DNA from: Gerris lacustris
Taxonomy: Eukaryota > Arthropoda > Insecta > Hemiptera > Gerridae
Direction of reading: 5' to 3'
Length of the DNA: 64,000 bases
Assembly: GCA_951217055.1 (NCBI GenBank)
Contig: OX578285.1
Location: 53,322,024-53,386,023, forward strand
Shown here: positions 11,901 to 23,029 of the stretch, piece after piece
Layout of the letters: each line of letters starts with the position of its first letter
Numbering within the stretch: the first letter of the stretch is position 1
Position numbers and translations under genes: made by a program
The notes under the pieces: generated by a model
The model's input: the letters and a program-made list of their open reading frames with translations, nothing else
The model's database searches: none
What the model was told of the DNA's origin: nothing

Positions 11901-14896
11901 TGAAAAAAATATTATTTTATTTTTTATTGACAAAATACGTTTTTTTTATAATTATGGTCTTTTCGATGTATTTGTATGGTTGTAGTACGGTTCAGAGTGT
12001 GTTTATCAGAGTGTGTTTTGAGAATATCAGACCCTTAGAATTGTTCAAAGTAAACTTTTTAGCATTTTAAAAAAACACTGTTTATACACTTTACAGTTAA
12101 ACACTATATAGTGTGGCCTACGGACCCTCGCTGTGTGCTGACTAGCACACACTTGACCTGTTTATTTATATCTATTATACTTACATATTTTGCCAAAACC
12201 TCTTGATCCATTTACTTAAAAATGGAATAAAATGACAGTAATTATTAAAAAAATTATATTTCCTGTGATTGAAGTAAAAATCAATTAGTAAAGATGATGA
12301 TCTATTTGACATGACAATTTTACTTTTTCAGAGTGTAGCTGAAACGGCTTTTGATATGCTATCTCCAGGTCCCAGTGCTAGAAGATTGCATGGCAAGAAA
12401 GGAAAGCGGCAACATCGTTATTCCCGACCAGCTGACATTAGGGAAGGCTTAGCCAATGCTTACTCATTAGTAAAAGAGGTATTATTACACTTAATAAATG
12501 TCATTTACAGTAGAGTCTCGTTTATCCGGACCCCGCTAGTCCGGACATCCGTATAATCCGGACGGGCCAAAAACAAAATTGGAACCAGGGCCTGTTAAGA
12601 TTTATTAATTGTTAAGATAATCGTAGTTTCTGCTTTTATTGTCTAAATCTCTGCTTTTATAAAATTGTTCCTAGTATAGTTTATAGGTGTATATTCAAAC
12701 AGTCTAACACGAGGAATACCCGGTATTTTGTTAAAAGTTAACAGATTTAAGAATAAGTAAGAACATCGATAAATCTGTTTCGGTTCCATAGAAATGTAGG
12801 GCGGAAGATATAAAGGTAGTGTATTCCAGGAAGTACAATTATATGTGACTGAGATGTGGAAGGGTTTTAAGAAACATGTAGCGGCGGCTCAACCCAGTTC
12901 CATGAAATTTTGCCAAGCCAACAATGTCTAATTTCTCAACTTTTTGTGAAATGATTATCGCTCCTAGAATTTCATATCAGAACTCAGCCTGTTTCTCAGG
13001 AAGTCCCCTTCTATACCTGCCACCTGCGTAATAGATTGTCATTTTATTTTAATTCATTTGATATTTGACATGACTGGTGACAGAACAGCTCTTAACTTAA
13101 ATAGTGTACACGTACGTTGTACAAGCATGTTTTGGAGACTAATAGAAGTAATTTTTACGATAAAAACCTCGATTTTAATAGTTTTACTCTATTAAAGCTT
13201 GTTCTACAGACACATTCCGTTTAATCCGGACTTTCGGTAATCCAGACTGGGTTCGGTCCCGTTAAACCCGGATTAGCGAGACTCTACTGTATTTTGTTAA
13301 TAGTAATAACTTGATTGACCCTCAGCTGCCTTAGCATCTATCCATCTCTGTGATTTGGAGTATAAACTGGAGTGCACAATTTGCAAATCAATATATTATT
13401 AATAATAATAATAGTTGGGGCAACAACCCATGATGGGTTGTGCCTAGATAAAAAATACAATCTTTTTTTAATAGAAGAGTTATCAGTCGGACAGTAATAT
13501 CTTTAAAACACATTTTAGAAGGGTAACGACTAAGCCTTTTTAAGATTATTGCGTTCTGAACTGCGGTTACTGATTTCAAAGTAGTATCAGCAGTGCTTCC
13601 CCAAACAATAATGCAATATCAAACTACAAATAAATGAACTCACAATTCACGGACTCTTTTTTCATTAATTTCATGCACCCATTTTCTTTTTGGTGTTGTT
13701 TACCTCAAAGTGAACAGAAGAAGCAATTCTTCGGAGGAACTGCTAGACATGCAGATAATAAAACCAAATAGAACACAAGTTAAATAAATCACTCTGTACC
13801 TTATCCACATTCTGCTTAATTAGCCCAGTCCGCTTTCTGTGTGACAGCGGACAACCTGTCCATGGCAGGCAATCTGTCCCCCGCTGACAGCTTCCTGTTT
13901 GGCCGGGCCTTTAATGCTTTTGCCTGCTATACTATAGTTTTTTTTATTTTTAAAATGTGTTAAAACTAAATCTATTATAAAATTGTCCCTAGTTTATCTA
14001 TTTAAGTAATTAAAGTTATACTTATATAATAATATTTTTGGTTGATTTTGTTAAATCAACAAAATCAATTTATGCTTAGAATATTTTCAGAACATTAGAA
14101 ATTAATTATTTTGTTAAAACGAATTAATAAGAAATTTATTAATAAGAAATTAATTAAAATACAATTATTATAAGTTTTTGGTAGTATTCATACTAAGGAA
14201 TGTTTAAATTTTAATTTAAACCAAATTACAACTACTATTTACAAAGGGAGACAGACAGAGAAAAATAGACTTCATTCCCGACGCTGAAGTCTATTTTTCT
14301 CTGTCTGTCTCCCTTTGTAAATAGTAGTTATAATTTGGTTTAAATTAAAATTTAAACGTTCCGTAGTATGATTACTACCAAAAACTTATAAAAATTGTAT
14401 TTTAATTAATTTCTTATTAATAAATTTCTTATTAATTCATATCTTGTTAATTCGTTTTAACAAAATAATTAATTTCTCATGTTCTGAAAATATTCTAAGC
14501 ATAAATTGATTTAACAAAATCAACCAAAAATATTATTATATAAGTATAACTTTAATTAATTTATTAGTTGATCACATTCAAAGGATTTTTAGATGCATTC
14601 AAAGAAGTCAAAAATTTCTTTTGTTTGTATGCCTACGTAAAATTGTTTAATTATTTGTTTAGGGCCTAGGAGAAACAGCAGAAACTCTTGTAAGGGTGGC
14701 TAGTGTGGAAGCTGAACAAAAAGGTGCAGTGGGTGCTGTTGGAGGAGTCCTTCGACAGATACCTCCGACGGTTGTTGCACCTATTATATTGGCAAGTGCC
14801 GCCACATCGAATCTACTAGGTGGTGTAAAAAGCCAGCTTGCACCTGATGCACGCAGAGAAGAATCAAATAAATGGCGGACTGATGAAAATTACTAA
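2949..14896 (+). CDS. Atg2: Autophagy-related protein 2 (ATG2), C-terminal part, ten exons
   Basis: ATG2 is a rod-shaped bulk lipid-transfer protein that works with WIPI/Atg18 and ATG9 at ER-phagophore contacts to supply lipid to growing autophagosomes (family knowledge). Exons read here: 2949-3036 (left edge uncertain), 3160-3300, 4409-4576, 8550-8709, 8843-9062, 9193-9345, 9434-9555, 9664-9818, 12332-12478 and 14663-14896, stop TAA at 14894. All junctions are GT-AG and the phases join. Diagnostic conserved stretches are VKFQHDVYP, INKFLYQYTSEA, SHANM|VVVKAVHVRPDP, LSLLPLRLNIDQDSL, DLFWLPIEQYQKDGR, RGANSFTTSTAIAALE and the C-terminal AETAFDMLSPGPS. About 528 codons are visible against roughly 1,900 in animal ATG2, so earlier exons lie left of the window; none was found in 1-2948. 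No AATAAA follows the stop closely; ATTAAA at about 15098 is a possible poly(A) signal. Identity is very secure; the first exon boundary is the only weak point. Confidence 0.95.
3389..3905 (+). repeat. Family A repeat, copy 1 (internally deleted)
   Basis: Begins with the hairpin GGGTCCTTAGGCAAAACC followed by AAGGACCC, then a (TGTC/CGTC)n stretch and a conserved body, and ends at TGTGTGCTGACTAG...ACACACTTGACCTGTTTA. Two further same-orientation copies lie at 11475-12164 and 47080-47805; this copy lacks an internal segment. No coding capacity; class unknown. Confidence 0.8.
4136..4345 (+). repeat. Short interspersed repeat with tRNA-like A box, copy 1
   Basis: Shares about 200 bp with 36559-36740, from CATCCCTAATAGT to TGTGTCTCCAACTAG. 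TAGCATAGTGG at 4307-4317 fits the tRNA A-box consensus, but no B box follows, so this may be a truncated tRNA-derived SINE head. It ends about 60 bp before the ATG2 exon at 4409. Confidence 0.5.
5440..8280 (-). mobile_element. Decayed I-like LINE with gag zinc knuckle, RT and RNase H remnants
   Basis: Read on the minus strand from right to left. Around 7400 a CCHC knuckle QCLNCFRYGHFRDQC and the following CKTNHKSTDRQLCKEC are typical of LINE ORF1. At 7166-6780 come PGHDTIHYHLLKSS, IIIPIKKPNKPP, ISLSSFV*KTIERIIKNRLEW and KSQKGFREGRS, the start of a reverse transcriptase. Around 5880 a broken NVRFCIG*IPPPWCLDIP and around 5640-5500 IRSFHCNCIQYN with SDSPIYSCPTKEENILHILTEC match the RNase H end and C-terminus. 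The endonuclease region is missing between ORF1 and RT. Many stops show it is dead. It fills the ATG2 intron before 8550. Confidence 0.7.
9839..10412 (+). mobile_element. Family B Crypton-like foldback, copy 1
   Basis: Starts TTTATCTACGAT, carries the 56-bp near-perfect hairpin at 9940-9995, then a degraded N-terminal reading frame with SLSKKKYELAYRKFI, then CAATCGTAGATAAAG, and ends in an imperfect palindrome running from GTACGGTACGCAACTCG to CGACGCGTAATGTAC. It begins only about 20 bp downstream of the ATG2 exon ending at 9818. Other copies: 28691-29238, 29352-29929, 49331-49898, 56821-57396. Confidence 0.75.
10413..11474. other. ATG2 intron, nothing recognised
   Basis: AT-rich intron sequence with a T run near 10748-10766 and an A run near 10790. 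No gene, RNA or clear repeat structure was seen. Confidence 0.4.
11475..12164 (+). repeat. Family A repeat, copy 2
   Basis: Same ends as 3389-3905 (GGGTCCGTAGGCAAAACC... and ...GACTAGCACACACTTGACCTG) with the full-length interior and a run of C at 11799-11810. Lies in the ATG2 intron before 12332. Confidence 0.85.
12508..13289. mobile_element. Pogo/Tigger-type MITE with TA target duplication
   Basis: Ends are inverted: CAGTAGAGTCTCGTTTATCC at the left and the complement of CAGTAGAGTCTCGCTAATCC at the right, each flanked by TA (12506-12507 and 13290-13291). The CAGTAGAGTCTCG...TATCCGGAC end is characteristic of pogo-group Tc1/mariner elements. Further ATCCGGAC motifs lie inside both ends. No transposase frame; 782 bp. 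Confidence 0.85.
13395..13640 (-). mobile_element. LINE 3' end (RT C-terminal scrap and ATT tail)
   Basis: The minus strand reads WGSTADTTLKSVTAVQNAI and RYPSKMCF, resembling the post-RT segment of Jockey-group LINEs, then a short 3' region with a GGCACAACCCATCATGGG hairpin and an (ATT)n tail at the left edge. 5'-truncated and decayed. Confidence 0.5.
14003..14563. repeat. Large near-perfect palindrome in the last ATG2 intron
   Basis: Two arms of about 270 bp are inverted copies around a short centre near 14279 (TTCCCGACGC). Over the central 105 bp I counted only about four mismatches. The inner arms carry GACAGACAGAGAAAAATAG. No terminal duplication or coding capacity was identified; related scraps occur near 16860-16930. 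Confidence 0.85.
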
Positions 14897-16290
14897 TTTT
14901 TGCATTGATATTATATTTTGTACAATATCTCCAAATGTCAAATATTTATTTTTATATTTTATTGTTGTTTGTATAAATATGTGAATATAAATTTTAAACC
15001 TCAAATGTATTTTAATATTTTAAGAGAAAGTCACATTATGCCTATTTGTTTTCATAGAAAAGCATCCACAAATAAGCCTTGCGGAGTCTAGTTGTAATTA
15101 AAGATTAAAAGCCACGGTATATAATTTATCAGGATGAGGGACACAATCTATAGTTTTATTGAAGTAAAGGAGCCACGTGGTGCCTAGTTGTATACTTGTA
15201 TTTAAAGAGAAACATGGTAATGAACCTTTGACGCATAATATAAGTATTGTAACATCTCATTTCTCCTCATCATCCACCAATTCAGCTATAGAAGAACATG
15301 ATATGAGGAAACCTGGATGAGAAACTGTAACCCACATAACATCAAGTATATGACAACCAGCGATTAGAGGGGGGAGGCAAGTGGCTTCACTTCATTCACC
15401 AATAAACTTAAATTTCGTAAGAATTTATCTTAAGTGTAAATGTATTGTATATATTAATAATCATTTATCAAAATGGCTTGGACTCCCTAGAAAGTAAAGT
15501 CGGTGTACACTACTCACTAATAAACGATCATAATTTAATTAAATAAATAATTTTACAATAAATTAAACAACTGGAAACATGTATAGAAGATTAAAATACA
15601 AGAAAATAAACAGATAAACAAAGTATATAGTAATCAGATCTGTATCGGTCACAATGAGGTAGGTTATGTGGAGCCTTTCCACAACTACATTCATTTAAGG
15701 CTGTACTGTCCAATTACATGCAACATAAAAGAGAAGTAAGAGGTAGAAGGTATGATGGCTATAGTCTTATAGTTGCCAACAATCTAATGGATAAGGGACT
15801 GTTGTGGTTTAAAAGAATTGTACCAGAATTTCGAGAATTCGATGAGTTTGAATTGAAATTCCTCAATGATTTAATTGCTGTTTGGTCTTAAGGAAAAATA
15901 ATACACTCCCTTTAGCGATTTTTTTCGGTTCTTTCGACCGCTTCTTGGGTCTAGTGGACAGTGGAACAGCAAGTAAAAAGAAGGATGAAAGAATGTAAGA
16001 AGTAAACAGGAAATAAAATTGTACATACTACCTTTAAGTGTAATAAACATTATCTAAATGCAGAGAAATTGACAAGAATCAGACGATTCAATAAAACCCC
16101 CAAAAAATTCAATTTTAATTCAAAGATTTTCACTGTAGTGTAATCTTGTAGTCAGTCAGCTTGAGAATGACCCAACCACTATCCTATTCCTTTTGTCACA
16201 CTCCCAGTCTATTTCTATCTATTTTTCCTATGTGTGGGTCAAAAGGTTTTGTCGGTATTTCAATTTTTTACCTTAAAGAGTTTGGGAGAT
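14897..16290. other. ATG2 3' flank and intergenic DNA
   Basis: Contains the ATG2 3' UTR and AT-rich intergenic sequence. No gene or well-bounded repeat was recognised. Confidence 0.4.
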
Positions 16291-16295
16291 ATGAA

Positions 16296-17316
16296 CCAAT
16301 GAGCGACAGACGGACAGGCATATCACCCCCGGCATAAGAGATTCGAGAAAGATCTAAGAAAGCCTAATAAACAAAGTCGGGGTTGACCAGTCCCGTTCGG
16401 AAACAAAACCTTTGAACGCACCCTTACTTAATATACCCTGCTTATATACAAACCGTAAATCCCTCCCCCCGCTTATGTTACAAAATAAATAAGATTTTTG
16501 GAAACAGCTTTAGAATACGATTTCAAAGCCTTCAACACATAGGGGGTTGCTTTTGTGGTAAGGTCGTTCTGGACTCTCGTGATGTCACACATTCGAGCGG
16601 CTGGTCTCGCTCTCCGCATTTAGGCGTTCTCTATACACCGTTCTTGATGCTTAGCTTAGTGATTCCAAACGCACCCTAGGGTGCAGAATTACTAATCAGG
16701 TCGACCCAGAAGAGCAACTTTGGAAATCCCAAATAGGTTCCGCTGAAGTCACGCCCACCTTACCTCTCATTGGCTACCTGTGCCTAGCTTGCCTGTTCCC
16801 CCCAATATTTAAATTAAAATGTGACATTGTCCCTATTGCCAATTAACCTTAACTAAAATTCTGTAGGGTCTATTTTTCTCTGTATGTCACTTTCCGTAGT
16901 ATGAATACTACCTAAAAATTTGAATTTAAAATTCTGTAATTCTGAAGTAATGTTCATTTCTTTAAATGCCGTTTTTTGGTCGTCCATAGTCTCCAAAAAG
17001 TAAATCCCTATAATCTCTCTATTTTATCACTTTTCATAACTTTTATTAGCTTAAAATGATACTTATTATTTATTTGTTTGTACATGTTACTGTATTATGG
17101 GAGGTATTATAGGTGCTTGGATCAAAATTTTGATTGTCCCTAAATTTTAAGTGTGCTTGGACAATGTTGAGAATGACCAATACTTTGTTTTACATATTTG
17201 AAAAGCTCTTATAGAGCACTATTAAATTATTAAGTAACAGCATCACTTGTAAAGGTAAAATCTCTTATGCCGAATCTCTTATGCCGGAGGTGATATGCCT
17301 GTCCGTCTGTCGGTCA
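16296..17316. repeat. Segment bounded by 40-bp inverted repeats, with repeat D copy 1
   Basis: GACAGACGGACAGGCATATC followed by ACCCCCGGCATAAGAG at the left is matched by its complement at 17270-17316. Inside, 16385-16550 is a diverged direct copy of 22490-22690 (sharing CCGTTCGGAAACAAAAC and TTTGAACGCA), and 16690-16800 is an inverted copy of 18597-18705. Probably a composite of several old elements. Confidence 0.5.
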
Positions 17317-18590
17317 CTGACTGTAAAGGTTGAAACGTTGCTGAGTATGTAGTAGTTTTGTTGAACCTGGTCACAAAGATTTGGCATTGAAAATAGTGAA
17401 AATCAATAAAAATAAGTGTTTAGATTTGTTTATTTAATCAATGTGAACGGTTGAAGTTCACATAGTTTTAGGATTTTTTTTTTTTTTTTTTTTTTTAATT
17501 ATATTAAATTACAATAAGAAATAAAGTGTATATTCATTACATTATAATAAAAATTGTCTTTTTGAAATGAAGACTCATGTGACAAGGAAGAAAGGTAATT
17601 TTTAAGAAATACATTTTTTTAAGATAAATCTTGGAGTTAATACATAAAAATGAATTTAAAGTCATTTTTATGGTATAGATAGTAATTTGTTAAAAAAAAT
17701 TGTTGTTGTGGGCTGAAGAAGCAGTGATGAGAATGGCGAAATATAGCTTTAATATAAAAATTTAGGTTTTATTCTTTATTATATTTTAATGAACAAAAAA
17801 AATAATAACCCTAAAAAGGCAAATTTCAAACAAGAACAAGAAATTAATCTACTTAAATTACTAAGAAGGGTGCCAAAAAATATTGTTTTAAAAAAGAAAA
17901 TTATTGAGGTTATTTTAATATAACTGCTCCCACAGAGGTCTTTCAAAGCAGCAAACTTGAGTTCTTACTATTGGCTTCAGTCCTAACAAAAAATAAAAAA
18001 ATTAGAACTACATGACCTTGTATAAACTTAATTGGATGTATAAATTGACTGGACAATGGACACATGAAAGTAAAATAGTTATACACAAAAAAACAATAAA
18101 TACAAAATTTTAATATGAAGTTTTTTTATGCATTCTTAATGCAGTATATACATTTTATATTATTCGAAATATACACAAATATTATTATTTTCTACATTAC
18201 CAAAGATATATTTCTAGACACACGACACACCTTCGTCTAAACTCTAAACAATGAGGAGCTTTAAGTACTCTCTGTTGTTGTTGGCCTGACATTTTTCTTT
18301 TTTTTTGGCATTTGTATGCATATTGGTCATTATTTTAGCAGGGCCATTTTTAAAATGTTTTTGTGAAAGCCAGCAGGGTAAATGAATAGATTTTTTAAAA
18401 AAAAAAATAAAACTAAGTACCATAGGTATGAATACTTACATTTACTTCAAATTTGTTATACATTTTTGTGGGAAATCAAGGTGTAGATGACAAGGAACAA
18501 ACATTCATTCAATGATTAAAAACTATTAACAGCTAGAAGAGAAGAAGCTTAAACAAAACAACTGTAACCTGCACAGAAGCCATATTTTAA
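17317..18590. other. Intergenic DNA, nothing recognised
   Basis: AT-rich, with a T run at about 17470-17496. The words CTGAAGAAG...GATGAG...GAAATATAGC near 17714-17750 faintly resemble a Penelope-like 3' end but are too short to call. Confidence 0.35.
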
Positions 18591-18596
18591 TTTAAA

Positions 18597-18705
18597 TATT
18601 GGCGGCAACAAGGATGCTAGACTGAGGTAGCCAATGAGAGGTAAGGTGGGCGTGGCTTCTGCGGAACCTATTTGTGAGTTCCAAAGTTGCCCGAGGCGTA
18701 ACCGC
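18597..18705. repeat. Inverted copy of 16690-16800
   Basis: The stretch around CCAATGAGAGGTAAGGTGGG and GCGGAACCTATTTG is the complement of the segment at 16690-16800. It is an interspersed repeat of unknown class. Confidence 0.6.
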
Positions 18706-19006
18706 GTTCGTATTCGTAAACCATCGGTTGATTAGCGTTCGACCGGAGCGGTTGCGACCGCTTCGACCGAGTCCAGAATTACCTTTATGGCGGAATTTCA
18801 TCGTAATTTAAAAAGTTGAGTGTTTTGTCTCATGTTGCGTCGTTTTTTACTTTCTCATTTAAAGAGCAGGGCCGCCAAGAGCTAGGCCGGGCCCCAAGTC
18901 AAGAGATCTACGGGCCCCCCTCGCCATGGTTGGGGGGGGGGGGGAGGAGTTCGTGTCCCCTTCCCTAAGAGGTTCGAAAACTAAACATCTGAAATTCAAA
19001 TAAAAA

Positions 19007-19608
19007 ATCGGTCCAAGTCAACTCAGACAAACTTTCTCATATACGAGTTTATAATTACTTAGCCCAGTGTTTCCATTTATTAGTTTTCAAATGTACATTT
19101 AAATATTATTGAACATTTCATCAAAATTTATCATAAAAATAACTTCTCCTGGGCGGGGAATCGAACCCAGGCCCTCTCCATCCGCGTTTTAAGCAAATTT
19201 CTCAGGAACTAGATTTTCCCTGGGAAAACGGCTTACATTATGGATTTGTATTCAAATGGACTACATTTTAGAATTTTTTAATCAAAATCGTCGGAACCGT
19301 TTTCGAGAAATAATTTTTTTTCAGTTTTTTTTTAGAGTTTTTGGGGGGTAGCGCCCCCCTAAATTATAGCTAAAATTAATTTTTCGATTTCGCCTCGGGT
19401 TATGATTTTTCTGAACATGTATGCCAAATTTCGTCGAAATCGGCCCAGTAGTTTAGGCTCCAGGCGTCTGCACAGACGACAGACGACGGACAGAAATTTT
19501 TATTAAAAACCACTTTTTTGGACTCAAGGGACCTCAAAACGTGTAAATCCATCAAAATCGAATTTTCGCGCCATCACAATACTTTCTCTTTACTTATATG
19601 AGAATGTA
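19007..19608 (+). repeat. Family C repeat, copy 1
   Basis: Begins ATCGGTCCAAGTCAACTCAG and ends ATACTTTCTCTTTA-TATGAGAA. A stretch of (CAGACGA)n lies near 19475. On the minus strand GGGTTCGATTCCCCGCCC at about 19153-19170 matches a tRNA B box. No coding capacity. Confidence 0.8.
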
Positions 19609-19888
19609 AAAAGTAGTGAAATTTAAGTCTTCAGCAGACTTATCGAGAAATCTTTTCAAAACTAAAAAATTAAATACAGAAATAAACTGTACTCAGTGGC
19701 GGTTCTAGGTCTTGTGGTTCCCTGGGCGGTAAGATATGGTGGGGCACCTTTCGCGAATTTTTTTTAAAAATTACATGCTTAAAAATCACTTTTTACGCTA
19801 TTTCAGCTAATACCCAGCCTACAATGTTATTAGGGTTTTTTTTTTAGGAAAATACATTCTTTATCATGCCACATATTAACATTAAAAA

Positions 19889-20506
19889 TTCGGTCCGAGA
19901 CAACTCAGACAAACTTTCTCATATACGAGTTCATAATTACTTAGCCCAGTATTTTCCATTTATTAGTTTTCAAATGTACATTTAAATATTATTGAACATT
20001 TCATCAAAATTTATCATAAAAATAACTTCTCCTGGGCGGGGAATCGAACCCGGGCTCTCTCCGTCCGCGTTTTAAGCAAATTTCTCAGGAACTAGATTTT
20101 TCCCGGGAAAACGGCTTATATCGTTTGATTCTTATTTAAATGGAGACTACATTTTAGAATTTTTTAATCAAAATCGTCGGAACCGTTTTCGAGAAATAAT
20201 TTTTTTTCATGTTTTTTCTGAGTTTTTGGGGGGGTAGCGCCCCCAAATTTAGAGCTAAAATTCATTTCTCGATTTCACATTTGGGTATGATTTTTCTGAA
20301 CATATATTATGCCAAATTTCGTCAAAATCGGCCCAGTAGTTTAGGCTCCAGGCGTCTGCACAGACGACAGACGACAGACAGACGACAGACATTTTTTAAA
20401 AACCACTTTTTTGGACTCAGGGGGACCTTAAAACGTGTAAATCCATATAAATCTCAAAATCGAATTTTTGCGCCATCACAATACTTTCTCTTTATATGAG
20501 AAAAAA
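19889..20506 (+). repeat. Family C repeat, copy 2
   Basis: Close copy of 19007-19608 in the same orientation, with the same B-box-like word on the minus strand near 20040. Both copies sit inside the hAT-type element. Confidence 0.8.
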
Positions 20507-21866
20507 ATACGTGTGGTGTCTTACGCTTTTCATTAAAATATAAATTATAAAATCACAGTAATAACTACTTATACATGGTGGAGTTAGAAAAGAGACAAAA
20601 TTAAAAGTAACTAACTATATTTGAAGTTAATAAAGTAGGTAATGATATTTTTATTTGATTAGGAGATAACAATTCAAAAAGTAAGGGAAATGCAGGGGCA
20701 GAAAAGTTAACTACAAAGGGACGTAAAATTTGTTAGATAAGAAAAGAATTGGGTCTAAGCTAAACCTCGATCTCGCTACCAGTCCAAAATAAAGAAGGGA
20801 GAATCAGTTATCTTTATTCGGATATACACGCACGCACATAATTATATAGGTATTGACACCTAACTTGGAAATCAAACTGAGCTCTAAACCATACCGTTTC
20901 ATAGCATTCTTAACTCCGAATTAAACTCTTATTTGTTTTATCTCTCTTATTTATTTTTATCTCCCAAAAATAATTTTTATTATATTTAACTGTCGAAGGC
21001 GTTGATCATGATTTTCTAAAAGCCGCACCGGCCCGACGGCCGTCAGGCCAGTTCGGGCCTGCCTTGAGTCCGGGCCCCCCTGGGTCCCGGGCCCCTAGTT
21101 TCAGACTTGGCTGACATGGCCTCTCGGCGGCCCTGTTAAAGAGAAAGTATTGTGATGGCGCGAAAATTCGATTTTGATGGATTTACACGTTGTGAGGTCC
21201 CCCTGAGTCCAAAAAATGTCTTCTGTCTGTGCAGACGCCTGGAGCCTAAACTACTGGGCCGATTTTGACGAAATTTGGCATACATGTCCAGATAAATCAT
21301 ACCCCGAGGCGAAATCGAGAAATGAATTTTAGCTCCAAATTTGGGGTCGCTACCCCCCAAAAACTCTGGAAAAAAAAAAATTCGAAAACGGTTCCGACGA
21401 TTTTGATTAAAAAATTCTAAAATGTAGCCCATTTAAATACGAATCTAACGATATAAGCCGTTTTCCCGGGAAAAATCTAGTTCCGGAGAAAATAGCTTGA
21501 CGAAGAGAGCCCGGGTTCGATTCTCCGCCCTGGAGAAGTTATTTTTATGATAAATCTTGATGAAATGTTCAATAATAATTAAATTTACATACGAAAACTA
21601 ATAAATGGAAAACACTGGGCTAAGTAATTATGAACTCGTATATGAGAAAATTTGTCTGAGTTGTCTCGGACCGATTTTTTTTTTTTTTCTAATCTTTAAA
21701 ATAATTTTTTAATATTTAGTTTTTGTAAATCATGGACCTTTATCAGCACTCTTTTACTTTGTTATCCACCTTTTTTTGAAATTGAGACGAATTTGGTGGG
21801 TAATTTTGTGACTGATAATCATAATATATCAAAACTGGGCTAATCTGCAGTTATCAATACAGTATC

Positions 21867-22690
21867 GAGAATCGCTTGGCAGCACAATTTCGGTAAGAGA
21901 TTATATCACGTTGTCAAAACAGTTTATTTTTAAGATTTATACATTTGAAAGCTTATATTTATATAAATAATACATTTTAGAGATGATGTCCCTTTGTCTA
22001 AATAGTCCATACGTGTGAGCCCCCCCCCCCCCCCCCCCCCCCCCCCCATTTTCTAACCTCTTCTCCTAAGGTGGCTTGATAACTGCAGTTTTACCCAAAA
22101 CTGAAATATGAAGATGATAAGTGTAATATTATTTTGTCCCACAGTTCATTAGACTAAACATACCTTTGTCCTAACAGTTATTTACTTTGTTACCAATCCT
22201 ATTTTTCAAGATTTTATGGATACCGATGTAGTTGGGTAACCTGAAGGAAACTGTGCGATCGAGAATCGCTTGGTGGCATAATTTTGCTTGATTTATACAC
22301 GAGAGATTATACCCATTTTTCAAACAGTTCATTTGCACGTTTTAATACATTTAAGAGATTATATCTATGTAATGCACGTATGTAATCTATGTAGTTTATG
22401 CACGTTAAGGAGTCGTTACAGAATTTTCACGTCTATCCTTCTATCTCCCACTAAACTAAAACCAATTTATAACCTCTCTTTGTTTATAACCTTTTCGGTC
22501 GACCGCTGCCTGCAACCGGTTCCGTTCGGAAACAAAACATTTGAACGCAGTACGCACATCGATGGTACGCACCCTCTGTAGAGCATCGAGCAACCTCTCT
22601 CCCCCACTTATGATACAAAAATAAATATAAGATATTTTGTTTTTGGAACAGCTCTAGAATATGATTTCCAAGCCCGCAACACATTTCATA
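21867..22690. repeat. Direct repeat pair, C run and repeat D copy 2
   Basis: GAGAATCGCTTGG and the following 100 bp occur at 21867 and again, diverged, at 22260. Between them is an uninterrupted run of 28 C at 22020-22047. 22490-22690 is repeat D, directly repeated relative to 16385-16550. No gene is supported. Confidence 0.5.
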
Positions 22691-23029
22691 TTATTATTCT
22701 AACAAATATTTGTGACGAAGGGATTATCATCACTCTTGTGTATATTAGTTATAATATTGATTTGTTTATTAAACTTTATAGACGAAGAGGCACAATCTTT
22801 CCAATGTATCTAAATTTCTAAGTTTAATCAGGACAAAATAGTGTGTTGCGGGCTTGACAGCCGTATAATAAAGCTTAGCCGTTTTTTGTTTTCTATTATT
22901 GAGAGAGATGTGAAATACTTGATGAGTTAGATTTTAAGGATGTCGAGTATTCGTCATCTTTTTGATAATATTATGGTATCTTAATATAGCTAGAGATAAT
23001 TATTGTTTTTTTGGGTGTAGATAGTAGAT

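Larger units (their letters stand above)
18867..21135. mobile_element. hAT-type non-autonomous element with 8-bp target duplication
   Basis: Ends CAGGGCCGCCAAGAG and CTCTCGGCGGCCCTG are inverted and flanked by identical TTAAAGAG (18859-18866 and 21136-21143). An 8-bp duplication with CAGGG termini fits the hAT superfamily. GC-rich ends enclose two family C copies (19007-19608, 19889-20506) and a left-end-like CAGTGGCGGTTCTAGG at 19694. No transposase was found; 2,269 bp. Confidence 0.85.
18849..21674 (-). repeat. Family C repeat, copy 3, split by a hAT-type insertion
   Basis: The body at 21136-21674 is inverted relative to copies 1 and 2. Its outer end is missing there but is found left of the hAT-type element, at 18849-18866. 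Joining the flanks over the 8-bp duplication restores the end seen in copies 1 and 2 (TTTCTC...TTTAAAGAGAAAG). So this copy predates the insertion. Confidence 0.75.

Noticed and set aside
11694..11933. Minus-strand 79-codon frame, similar to one at 47327-47531
   Set aside because: The similarity is because both lie in family A repeats; the frames are broken differently and show no protein features.
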